This document shows, piece by piece, positions 56,809 through 64,000 of a stretch of DNA of 64,000 nucleotides. The stretch comes from Alphaproteobacteria bacterium (GTDB lineage: Bacteria; Pseudomonadota; Alphaproteobacteria; Micropepsales; Micropepsaceae), in the NCBI GenBank assembly GCA_024236055.1, contig JACKLF010000001.1, positions 660,925 to 724,924 of the forward strand, written 5' to 3'. Position numbers and translations under genes: made by a program. The notes under the pieces were generated by a model, which saw only the letters and a program-made list of their open reading frames with translations, was not told where the DNA came from and made no database searches. The first letter of the stretch is position 1; every line of letters begins with the position of its first letter.

Positions 56809-57806
56809 ATCGGCTCGTTCAACAGGCCGCCGCTGGACCATTGAGCGCGGCCGATACCGAAACCCTGTTCGACGCCATCTTCGCCGGACAGTTGGGCGAT
56901 GATGACCTGATCGCCTATCTGTCCGCGACCGCCGACCGCAAGCCGGCGGTGGACGAGCTGGTGGGCGCGGTGCGCTCCATGCGCCGCCACATGCGCACCA
57001 TCGCCGCCCCGGCGGGCGCGGTGGACCTGTGCGGCACCGGCGGCGACGGGCTGGGCACGCTGAACATTTCGACCGCCGTGTCCTTTGTCGTGGCGGCCTG
57101 CGGCGTGCCGGTGGCCAAGCATGGCAACCGGTCGGCTTCCTCGCGCAGCGGCGCCGCCGACGTGCTGGAGGCGCTGGGCGTGAAGATCGGGCTGGAGCCG
57201 GATGCCGCCGCCCGCGTGCTGGAAGAAACCGGCATCGTTTTTCTGTTCGCCCAGACCCATCATCCGGCGATGAAGCATGTCGGCAGTGCCCGCAAGCAGA
57301 TCGGCCGGCGCACCATTTTCAACCTGCTGGGGCCCCTGGCCAATCCCGCCGGGGTGACACGCCAGCTTGTGGGCGTCTTCTCCGCCGACTGGCTGGAGCC
57401 TTACGCCCAGGCGTTGAAGGCATTGGGCAGCAGCCGCGCCATGATCGTGCATGGCCGCGACGGGCTGGACGAGATTTCCATCAGCGGCCCCACCGACACG
57501 GCCATGCTGGCAGACGGGTCGGTCACCACCCGCGCCATCGCGCCGGAGGATGCCGGCCTGACGCCCGCCCCGCTGGCCGCCATTCGCGGCGGCGACGCCG
57601 CCCACAATGCCGCCGCCCTGACCCGCCTTCTGGCGGGCGAACCCGGTCCCTATCGCGACATCGTCCTGATCAATGCCGCCGCCACGCTGACGGTGGCGGG
57701 GGCGGCCGCGGACCTGCGCCAAGGTGCGGAACTGGCCGCAAGGGCCTTGGATTCGGGCGCGGCGGGCGCGAAACTGCAAGACCTCATCACCGCAAGCCAC
57801 GCATGA
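56805..57806 (+). CDS. trpD: Anthranilate phosphoribosyltransferase
   Basis: Transfers phosphoribosyl from PRPP to anthranilate. The 333-residue protein has the PRPP/Mg motif DLCGTGGDGLGTLNIST, AKHGNRSASSRSGAADVLEALG, the PTIFN-type segment RRTIFNLLGPLANP and a C-terminal GLDEIS. ATGA overlaps join it to trpG and trpC. Confidence 0.96.
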   Translation: MNRLVQQAAAGPLSAADTETLFDAIFAGQLGDDDLIAYLSATADRKPAVDELVGAVRSMRRHMRTIAAPAGAVDLCGTGGDGLGTLNISTAVSFVVAACGVPVAKHGNRSASSRSGAADVLEALGVKIGLEPDAAARVLEETGIVFLFAQTHHPAMKHVGSARKQIGRRTIFNLLGPLANPAGVTRQLVGVFSADWLEPYAQALKALGSSRAMIVHGRDGLDEISISGPTDTAMLADGSVTTRAIAPEDAGLTPAPLAAIRGGDAAHNAAALTRLLAGEPGPYRDIVLINAAATLTVAGAAADLRQGAELAARALDSGAAGAKLQDLITASHA

Positions 57807-58603
57807 GCACCATTCTCGACAAGATCGTCGCCTACAAGCGCGCGGAAATCGCTGCCGCCAAATCCGAAACCCCGGACGCGGAGATGTCCGCGCGCGCGCG
57901 CGATGCATCCCCCGTGCGCGGCTTTCGCGCCGCGCTGGAAGACAAGAAGCTGGCGGGCGAATTCGGCCTGATCGCCGAAGTCAAAAAGGCCTCGCCCTCC
58001 AAGGGGCTGATCCGCGCCGATTTCGATCCCCCCGCTTTGGCCCAGGCCTATGAAGACGGCGGCGCGGCCTGCCTGTCGGTGCTGACCGACACGCCGTCGT
58101 TTCAGGGCGCGCCCGAATATCTGGTCGCGGCGCGCGAGGCGGTGCGCCTGCCGGTGCTGCGCAAGGACTTCATGCTGGAGCCCTATCAGGCCGCCCAGGC
58201 GCGCGCCTGGGGTGCGGACTGCATCCTGATCATCATGGCGATGCTGAGCGACGATGAAGCGCGCGCCCTGCTGGATGCCGCCGAAGACTGGGGCATGGAT
58301 GCGCTGGTGGAAGTGCATGACGAGGCCGAGCTGGACCGGGCGCTGGCGCTGGATGCGATGATGGTCGGCATCAACAACCGCAACCTCAAGACCTTTGTCA
58401 CCGACCTGAACACCACGCTGCGCCTGGCGCCGAAGATTCCGCGCGATGTGCATGTGGTCGCCGAAAGCGGCCTGTCGGCCCTGGCCGACCTGAAGCGGCT
58501 GGCGGGCGTGCATGTCACCAGCGTGCTGGTGGGCGAAAGCCTGATGCGCCAGAAAGATGTCACCGCCGCCACGCGCCTGCTCTTGGGCGATGGCTTCCGC
58601 TGA
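57803..58603 (+). CDS. trpC: Indole-3-glycerol phosphate synthase
   Basis: Closes the indole ring in tryptophan synthesis. The 266-residue TIM barrel has EVKKASPSKGLIR, VLTDTPSFQGAPEYL, PVLRKDFMLEPYQ, the ALVEVHDEAEL stretch, GINNRNLKTF and ESGLSALADLKRL. The ATG at 57803 overlaps the trpD stop; the same frame upstream (to 57029) is shadow. The trpFBA genes are not in the window. Confidence 0.96.
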   Translation: MSTILDKIVAYKRAEIAAAKSETPDAEMSARARDASPVRGFRAALEDKKLAGEFGLIAEVKKASPSKGLIRADFDPPALAQAYEDGGAACLSVLTDTPSFQGAPEYLVAAREAVRLPVLRKDFMLEPYQAAQARAWGADCILIIMAMLSDDEARALLDAAEDWGMDALVEVHDEAELDRALALDAMMVGINNRNLKTFVTDLNTTLRLAPKIPRDVHVVAESGLSALADLKRLAGVHVTSVLVGESLMRQKDVTAATRLLLGDGFR

Positions 58604-59007
58604 TGGAGCGCAAGCCGCCGCGCCGTTCCGCCGGCATGCTGGGAAGCCCGCTGTCGCGCGGGCGCGACGCCGCCCCTGCCCCGCCCGTACAGCCGCGCCG
58701 GCCCGCGCCCGAACCGGCGCCGCCGCAAGCACAACCGCGCGCTTCGCGCCTGCCCAAGCCCAAGGTGCTGATCGGTGAAATGGCCGCCCCGCGCGGCACG
58801 GAAGTCGGCGAATTCCGCGATGCCTTCCGCGCCTTCATGACCGCACACTCCCTGCGCCCCACCGAATGGGCGAAGAAGGCCGGTGTGCCGGTGGGCGAGA
58901 TCCTGGCCTACCTGACCGGCCGCCAGCGTTTCTTCGCGCAGGGCGTCGCCGAGAAGCTGGCCGCGGCGGCGGGCGTCAGCACCGAAGCGATGTTCGCGAA
59001 GAAATGA
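58603..59007 (+). CDS. HTH (XRE-like) domain protein with Pro/Arg-rich N-terminus
   Basis: A 134-residue protein. Residues 1-55 are Pro-, Ala- and Arg-rich and probably disordered. Residues 70-130 resemble a lambda-repressor-like helix-turn-helix (LRPTEWAKKAGVPVGEILAYL and AEKLAAAAGVSTEAMF). Its ATG shares the A of the trpC stop (TGATG), so it is coupled to the trp operon. moaC and moeA usually stand at this place in Alphaproteobacteria. Function inferred only from the fold. Confidence 0.7.
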   Translation: MERKPPRRSAGMLGSPLSRGRDAAPAPPVQPRRPAPEPAPPQAQPRASRLPKPKVLIGEMAAPRGTEVGEFRDAFRAFMTAHSLRPTEWAKKAGVPVGEILAYLTGRQRFFAQGVAEKLAAAAGVSTEAMFAKK

Positions 59008-59039
59008 AAATGGCGGCTCCCCGGAAGGAGCCGCCATTT
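59007..59039. terminator. Bidirectional intrinsic terminator
   Basis: AAATGGCGGCTCC and GGAGCCGCCATTT form a 13-bp perfect stem with a short CCGGAA-type loop and A/T flanks on both sides. It lies exactly between the convergent HTH gene (end 59007) and the small secreted protein gene (end 59056), closing the trpGDC operon. Confidence 0.88.
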
Positions 59040-59055
59040 CCACAAGGCCAAGGCC

Positions 59056-59331
59056 TTAGAACGTCACCCACACGCCGCCGCGCCAGTATCCGCGGTCACG
59101 GCCATGATGCTCGCGCCAGCGATAGTGATGGCGCGCCTCGCGCCAGCGCCAGTTGTCGTCATGGATGGTGATGCCCCAGGACGGGTGGTAGCTGTAGCGC
59201 TCGCGCACATGCCAGCAGTCGCCATGGCGGTTGCAGGCGATATAGGCCGAGGCCGGGGACGCGGTGGCAACAATCGCACCGGCACCCATGAGCGCGGCGA
59301 AGGCGCCCTGGATCAGAAGTTTCTTGGACAT
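59056..59331 (-). CDS. Small secreted protein, His/Arg/Trp-rich
   Basis: A 91-residue protein with a clear signal peptide (residues 1-29, ending ASPASA) and a mature part with one Cys pair (IACNRHGDCWHV) and many His, Arg and Trp residues (WRWREARHHYRWREHH and RGYWRGGVW). Similar short proteins are widespread in Rhizobiales-like bacteria without known function. ATG at 59331 has GGAGAA 7 bases upstream. Confidence 0.75.
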   Translation of the reverse strand: MSKKLLIQGAFAALMGAGAIVATASPASAYIACNRHGDCWHVRERYSYHPSWGITIHDDNWRWREARHHYRWREHHGRDRGYWRGGVWVTF

Positions 59332-59529
59332 ATGCGTTCTCCGTTTCATGCCCTCGGAGACAGAACGGAGCGCGCCGATTCCCGTTCCGAAATTCGATTT
59401 CGCTCACGCCAGCCGTGCCGTGCACGGCGGCTCCGCAGGGGCGGCCGACTCCGGCCGGGGCGCGGTTGCGCCCGTTGTTTGGCCTTGCCTGGCGGCACCT
59501 TGAGCGTTGCGCGCGTTGACGGGGCGGTG

Positions 59530-59544
59530 GAACTAAAGTAGAAC
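59530..59544. promoter_or_regulatory. SOS (LexA) box upstream of lexA
   Basis: GAACTAAAGTAGAAC fits GAAC-N7-GAAC, the reverse complement of GTTC-N7-GTTC, the known alphaproteobacterial LexA site. It lies 74 bases before the lexA ATG, where an autoregulatory operator is expected. Confidence 0.8.
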
Positions 59545-59618
59545 GATTCGCTGTGTTTCGGATTTGTTCGCGGGGCCTTTTTGGGGCCCGACGGGCAAGT
59601 CCCACGGGGACGGAAAAG

Positions 59619-60356
59619 ATGCTCACACGCAAACAGTATGAACTGCTGACGTTCATCCATGAGCGGATTCGCGAGACCGGAATCCCCCCCTCTTTCGACG
59701 AAATGAAGGAAGCCCTGGACCTGAAGTCCAAGTCGGGCATTCACCGGCTGATCACCGCGCTGGAAGAGCGCGGTTTCCTGCGCCGGATGGAAAAGCGCGC
59801 CCGCGCGCTGGAAGTTCTGCGCCTGCCCGACAACATGGCCGAGACGCTGCGCCCGGCCACCACCCGCAGCCAGGCCCAGCGCGGCGCACCATCGGCACGC
59901 CATGGCCGCGAGACCCGCATCAGCGACGCGCGCCAGCCCGCGCCGCGCCGCTCGCCCGGCGGCGACAGCGAAGGGGCGGTGCATGTTCCGCTGGTCGGCC
60001 GCATCGCGGCGGGTACCCCGATCGAGGCACTGCAGAACAAGGTCAGCGACGTGCCGGTGCCCGGCGGCATCATCGGGCGTGGCAACCATTACGCACTGGA
60101 AGTGACCGGCGACTCCATGATCAACGCCGGCATTCTGGACGGCGATACGGTGATCATCCAGGAAGCCGACACCGCCAATACCGGCGAGATCATCGTGGCG
60201 CTTGTCGACAATGAGGAAGCCACGCTGAAGCGGCTGCGCCGGCGCGGCGACTCCATCGCGCTGGAAGCGGCCAATCCCGCCTATGAGACGCGCCTTTATG
60301 GCGCCGACCGGGTGAAGGTGCAGGGCAAGCTGGTGGGCCTTATCCGCCGCTATTAA
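59619..60356 (+). CDS. lexA: SOS repressor LexA
   Basis: A 245-residue repressor-protease. The N-terminal winged helix reads MLTRKQYELLTFIHERI and KSGIHRLITALEERGFL; a linker of about 50 residues, longer than in E. coli, follows. The self-cleavage bond is Ala131-Gly132 (GRIAAGTP), and the Ser-Lys dyad is S166 (TGDSMI) and K204 (ATLKRL). ATG at 59619; the extension to 59553 covers promoter DNA. Its stop overlaps the end of convergent comEC by 17 bases. Confidence 0.95.
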   Translation: MLTRKQYELLTFIHERIRETGIPPSFDEMKEALDLKSKSGIHRLITALEERGFLRRMEKRARALEVLRLPDNMAETLRPATTRSQAQRGAPSARHGRETRISDARQPAPRRSPGGDSEGAVHVPLVGRIAAGTPIEALQNKVSDVPVPGGIIGRGNHYALEVTGDSMINAGILDGDTVIIQEADTANTGEIIVALVDNEEATLKRLRRRGDSIALEAANPAYETRLYGADRVKVQGKLVGLIRRY

Positions 60357-62379
60357 GCGCCGGCACCCAGGGTCGCACACCCCGTTCCTGGCGCACGCTT
60401 TGCGTCACCAACGGGTTGAACCGTATCCCCCAGCCTTCTCCCGCCGCCCTGCCATCGATCACCAGAGCAGGCCCCTTGCAACGGTCCGCACCGCCGGGAA
60501 TGGACAGTGCCGTCACAACAATGCGGGCATGGGTACAATCATCCCCCAGCGCCTCGGGCCGCTGCGGCAAGGCGACAAGACCCGCCCCGGTTGGCAGCAC
60601 GCATCCCACGCCATCGCAGCGGGCATCCGCCAATCCGGTGGCCTGATCCAGATTGCGCGCATCGCCGTCACGCTGCAGCCACATGCGGGCGGCGAACTTG
60701 TCCTGGGGCGGACGCACAAAGTGCAACAGTCCATCGGCGCCGCGGATCGCCACCGTCTGGCCATCTGCGGCCACCAGCATGTCGGGCCGGGACGTCAGCA
60801 GCATCAGTGCCAGTCCCGCTGCAGCCCCGGCCAGCCCCAGCCAGCGCAATCGCCCACGCCAGATCACCAGCCACAGCCCACCCGCGACAATCGCCAGCAG
60901 CGCCGCCTGCGGCATGGCGGGTGACAGGCTGACCGCGCCGGGCAGATGTGCCACCCAGCCGCCCAGCAGCAGCATCACATCGATCCCCCGGCCCATCAGA
61001 TGCAGCGCCGGGGCTTCCCAGCCGAACGGCATCGCCAGCACCGACAAGGCCGCCGCCGGCATCACCCACAAGCCCATCACCGGCATCGCGATCAGATTGC
61101 CCAGCACCGCGTAATGCGTCGCCCGCCCGAAGTGGAAAAGCGCAAACGGCAAGGTCGCCAGGCTGCCGACCAGCGCCGTCATCGCCAGCCCCCCGACATA
61201 GCGCCACAGCCAATGGCGTGCGCCGCGCGGCCGCGCCGCCGCCCATTCGGCCACCGCCACCAGTGCCGCCACGGCCGCAAAGGACATCTGGAATCCCGGC
61301 TGGGTGATCGCTTCGGGCCGCCACACCAGCAGCAGCGCCGCCGCCAGCGCCACCGCGCGCATGGTCAGTGCCGGCCGGTCCAGCATCACCGCCGTCAACG
61401 CCACCGCCAGCATCACGAAGGCGCGCACCGCCGGCGCCGCCGCCCCGCTGATCACCAGATAGAACAGCGACGCGGCCAGCGCCGCGGCCGCCGCCCATTT
61501 CTTGATCGGCCAGTTCAGCGCCAGCGCCGGTACCGCCGCCAGCAGCGCGCGCACCAGCCAGAACAGGCCGCCGCCTACCAGCGCCATGTGCAGCCCGGCG
61601 ATCGCCAGCACATGGGCCAGGCCCGCATCGCGCAACGCGCTTTCATCCTCGTCGCTGATGCCGCCGCGCTGGCCGGTGACAAGGGCGGCGGCAATCGCGC
61701 CGGTGCTGCCCGGCAGGGCGGCATGGATGCGCGCCGTCATGCGGGCGCGCAGATTTTCGATTCCCTGCAAAAGCCGCTCGCCCGGCGACGCTGGGTTCAG
61801 GGCGGGAATGACATGGGCATAGCCGTAGACAAAACCCACGGCGCCGATGGACTGGAAGAAGGCGGCGCGGCCGAAATCGGCGGCCCCCGGCTCCACCGGC
61901 GCGGGCGGCGGCGACAGGCTGGCGGTCAGGCTGACGCGCGCGCCCGCATGCAGGCCCGCGCCGCCGCTGCGCAAGGCAACCCGCACCCGGCGCGGCGCCA
62001 CATCGAAGACGCCCGAACGGACATCCGACAGCACCAGCCGCACGCCGGTCTGGCGCGGCTCGATACTGTCGACGCGCCCGGTCAGGTGCGCGATCGCCGG
62101 ATGGTCCAGAACCGGCGTGGCTACCGCCTGTTCGCGCCATTTGGCCAGGCCAAATCCCAGCAGCAACGCCGCCGCCATCGCCAGCAGCGGTCTTTGCCAG
62201 CCCGCGATGGCCACGACAGCGGCGGCAAGGCCGGCGATCAGCGCGCCCACGCCCGCCGCCATTCCGGGTTCAAACGGCAGGGCGAAATAGACGCCCGCCC
62301 CAAGCCCCAGCCCCACCGGCAGCCACAAAGGCCAACGGTCGCGCTGATGGGCGATGATTTGGGGGAATTTTCGCCCCAA
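60340..62379 (-). CDS. comEC: ComEC/Rec2-family DNA uptake channel protein
   Basis: A membrane protein of about 679 residues with some ten or more spans. It has the N-terminal OB-like DUF4131 part (HLTGRVDSIEPRQTGVRLVL) and the competence domain signatures ALVTGQRGGI, GLAHVLAIAGLHMALVGGGL, RAFVMLAVAL and QPGFQMSFAAVAA. The C-terminal beta-lactamase-like DNA-processing domain of full-length ComEC is absent, leaving only a short soluble tail, as in many Alphaproteobacteria. The start is uncertain; I chose a TTG at 62379. The open frame to 63747 is antisense to gltX and not coding. Confidence 0.88.
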   Translation of the reverse strand: MGRKFPQIIAHQRDRWPLWLPVGLGLGAGVYFALPFEPGMAAGVGALIAGLAAAVVAIAGWQRPLLAMAAALLLGFGLAKWREQAVATPVLDHPAIAHLTGRVDSIEPRQTGVRLVLSDVRSGVFDVAPRRVRVALRSGGAGLHAGARVSLTASLSPPPAPVEPGAADFGRAAFFQSIGAVGFVYGYAHVIPALNPASPGERLLQGIENLRARMTARIHAALPGSTGAIAAALVTGQRGGISDEDESALRDAGLAHVLAIAGLHMALVGGGLFWLVRALLAAVPALALNWPIKKWAAAAALAASLFYLVISGAAAPAVRAFVMLAVALTAVMLDRPALTMRAVALAAALLLVWRPEAITQPGFQMSFAAVAALVAVAEWAAARPRGARHWLWRYVGGLAMTALVGSLATLPFALFHFGRATHYAVLGNLIAMPVMGLWVMPAAALSVLAMPFGWEAPALHLMGRGIDVMLLLGGWVAHLPGAVSLSPAMPQAALLAIVAGGLWLVIWRGRLRWLGLAGAAAGLALMLLTSRPDMLVAADGQTVAIRGADGLLHFVRPPQDKFAARMWLQRDGDARNLDQATGLADARCDGVGCVLPTGAGLVALPQRPEALGDDCTHARIVVTALSIPGGADRCKGPALVIDGRAAGEGWGIRFNPLVTQSVRQERGVRPWVPALNSGG

Positions 62380-62484
62380 ATCCGCGAAAGTCCTGGATGA
62401 CTGTCCTTTGCCGGACGCCTTTGCTAAACGGGGGCCCGCAAAGCCTGCCCGCCAATCCCCACCCCAGAAGACCATTCCGCGATC

Positions 62485-63897
62485 ATGTCCGAAAACACAA
62501 AGCCTGTCCTGCGCTTCGCCCCCTCGCCCACAGGCATGCTGCATATCGGCGGCGCGCGCACGGCGCTGTTCAACTGGCTTTACGCCCGCCACACCGGCGG
62601 CAAGTTCCTTTTGCGGATCGAGGATACCGACCGCGAGCGCTCCACCCCTGAGGCGGTGTCCGCCATCCTGAACGGCATGCGCTGGATGGGCCTGACCTGG
62701 GACGGCGACGAAATCTACCAGTTCGCCCGCGCCGACCGGCATCGCGCTGTCGCCGACCAGCTTCTGGCCGAAGGCAAGGCCTATCGCTGCTATGCCACCG
62801 CCGAAGACCTGACCCGGATGCGCGAAGAGCAGAAGGCCGCCGGCAAGCCCATGCGCTATGACGGGCGCTGGCGGGATCGCACGCCAGGCCCCGAAGAGGA
62901 CGGCAAGCCCTTTGTCGTGCGCCTGAAGGCCCGCCAGGACGGCGAGACGCGGGTGCAGGACAAGGTGCTGGGCGATGTGCGCTTCGACAATCACCAGCTT
63001 GACGACATGGTGCTGCTGCGCTCCGACGGCACGCCCACCTACATGCTGGCGGTGGTGGTCGACGATCATGACATGGGCGTGACGCACGTCATTCGCGGCG
63101 CCGACCATCTGAACAATTCGGCCCGCCAGATGCAGATCCTGGAACAGATGGGCTGGCCGGTACCGGTCTATGCCCATCTGCCGCTGATCAACGGCCCGGA
63201 CGGCGCCAAGCTTTCCAAGCGCCACGGCGCGCTGGCGGTCGAGGCCTATCAGGACATGGGCTATCTGCCCGAAACCATGCGCAACTACCTGCTGCGCCTG
63301 GGCTGGAGCCATGGCGATGACGAAATCATCTCCACCGAACAGGCGATCCAGTGGTTCAACCTGGAAGCCATCGGCAAAAGCCCGGCCCGGATGGACTACA
63401 AGAAGCTGGACAATCTGAACGGCCATTACATCCGCGAAACGTCCGATGCGCTGCTGACCGCCGAGCTGGTCGCCTTTGCCGCGCGCCAGACCCCGCCCCA
63501 GGTGCTGGACATGCAGGCGCGCACGCGGCTGGAAGCGGCCATGCCCGCCCTCAAGGAACGGGCCAAGACCCTGGTCGAGCTTCTTCAGGGCGCGGAATTT
63601 CTGTTCACGGACGGCCCGCGCGACCTGGATGCGGGCGCCGCCAAGCTGCTGACGCCCGAAGCGCGCCAGGGCCTGTCGACGGTCCTGCCGGTGCTGGACG
63701 CAACTGACTGGTCCGCCGAGGCGCTGGAGGCCGCCGCGCGCGCCCATGCCGAGGCCAGCGGACTGAAACTGGGCCAGGTCGCTCAGCCGCTGCGCGCCGC
63801 CCTGACCGGGCGCACCAGCTCGCCCCCCCTGTTCGCAATGTTGGCGCTGTTAGGCCGCGCGGAATCCCTTGTCCGTTTAAGGGCCTATGCGGGCTGA
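62485..63897 (+). CDS. gltX: Glutamate-tRNA ligase
   Basis: Charges tRNA-Glu with glutamate in the cytoplasm. The 470-residue class I synthetase has the HIGH motif as HIGG in PSPTGMLHIGGARTALF, the RIEDTDRERS stretch, the KMSKS motif as KLSKRHGAL and the tRNA-binding C-terminal half. The gltX position next to comEC and lexA is conserved in Alphaproteobacteria. Confidence 0.97.
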   Translation: MSENTKPVLRFAPSPTGMLHIGGARTALFNWLYARHTGGKFLLRIEDTDRERSTPEAVSAILNGMRWMGLTWDGDEIYQFARADRHRAVADQLLAEGKAYRCYATAEDLTRMREEQKAAGKPMRYDGRWRDRTPGPEEDGKPFVVRLKARQDGETRVQDKVLGDVRFDNHQLDDMVLLRSDGTPTYMLAVVVDDHDMGVTHVIRGADHLNNSARQMQILEQMGWPVPVYAHLPLINGPDGAKLSKRHGALAVEAYQDMGYLPETMRNYLLRLGWSHGDDEIISTEQAIQWFNLEAIGKSPARMDYKKLDNLNGHYIRETSDALLTAELVAFAARQTPPQVLDMQARTRLEAAMPALKERAKTLVELLQGAEFLFTDGPRDLDAGAAKLLTPEARQGLSTVLPVLDATDWSAEALEAAARAHAEASGLKLGQVAQPLRAALTGRTSSPPLFAMLALLGRAESLVRLRAYAG

Positions 63898-63986
63898 AAA
63901 AAATCGCGTCTGGCCAAGGGAACCTAGTGACTGTATGCAGTTTCCCGGCTTATATTGCTGCAGCGCAATAACAAGGAGGGTATGCA

Positions 63987-64000
63987 ATGCGAGAGAGTGA
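63987..64000 (+). CDS. Start of a gene running off the window (possibly citrate synthase)
   Basis: AAGGAGGG (63973-63980) lies 6 bases before an ATG at 63987, and a TATATT-like -10 element lies near 63952. Only four codons (M-R-E-S) are visible. In Alphaproteobacteria gltA commonly follows gltX, which is the sole reason for suggesting citrate synthase. The gap 63898-63986 holds this promoter. Confidence 0.45.

Noticed and set aside
60340..63747. A single 1,135-codon minus-strand ORF
   Set aside because: Its first 450 codons are antisense to gltX and have no family resemblance; only the part from about 62379 is ComEC.

Overview
The window is high-GC alphaproteobacterial chromosome. The evidence is gene order as much as gene content: on one strand pdhA-(ftsB)-eno-kdsA-pyrG-secG-tpiA, then on the other ppiD-trpE and, further on, trpG-trpD-trpC, lexA, comEC, gltX and the start of one more gene. 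The lexA promoter carries a GAAC-N7-GAAC box, which is the reverse complement of the alphaproteobacterial LexA site. There is no phage, transposase, plasmid function, CRISPR array, rRNA or tRNA that I can support.

Layout. 1-2.3 kb: the N-terminal part of a membrane glycosyltransferase and glycerol kinase. 2.4-5.5 kb: a DUF2336 protein, NAD kinase and an orphan response regulator/Hpt pair. 5.5-14.1 kb: housekeeping and envelope genes (SLT-domain protein, HerA-like ATPase, HIT protein, glycine-oxidase-like flavoprotein, msrA), then copper delivery genes for cytochrome oxidase (PCuAC, CtaG, SCO) and a DUF2254 membrane protein. 14.1-18.84 kb: the pyruvate dehydrogenase operon (pdhA-pdhB-pdhC-lpdA, minus strand), recognisable end to end but riddled with indels and substitutions. 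It starts cleanly at the 5' end of pdhA and ends in a duplicated, synonymously diverged lpdA 3' end. 18.84-28.5 kb: ftsB, eno, a MAPEG protein, kdsA, a Wza-type export protein with a repeat-rich N-terminus, pyrG, secG, a pseudo-receiver protein and tpiA. 28.7-32.1 kb: ppiD and a trpE broken by a small cluster of indels.

From 32.1 to 56.2 kb the conserved trpE-trpG neighbourhood is interrupted by about 24 kb of accessory genes. These are a polysaccharide deacetylase, a MarR-controlled EmrAB/OMF efflux operon, a GIY-YIG protein, an AT-richer island with hairpins and a 54-codon ORF, nrdAB with DnaA-box-like sites upstream, a complete riboswitch-controlled vitamin B12 uptake operon (btuB-F-C-D), and a long minus-strand run built around a cytochrome c/PQQ dehydrogenase, a CHRD protein, a lactonase-like propeller, a second propeller, an MFS transporter, a solute-binding protein and an amidohydrolase. 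From 56.2 kb the conserved block resumes with trpGDC, an HTH protein, lexA, comEC and gltX.

The observations most worth following are: (i) the corrupted pdh tract and its diverged lpdA tail, probably an assembly problem but needing a decision; (ii) a scattered phosphorelay whose response regulator, Hpt protein and pseudo-receiver share unusual short motifs; (iii) the PQQ/CHRD/propeller oxidation module; (iv) the structured AT-rich island next to nrdB; and (v) a dispersed repeat whose core abuts the stop codons of three minus-strand genes.
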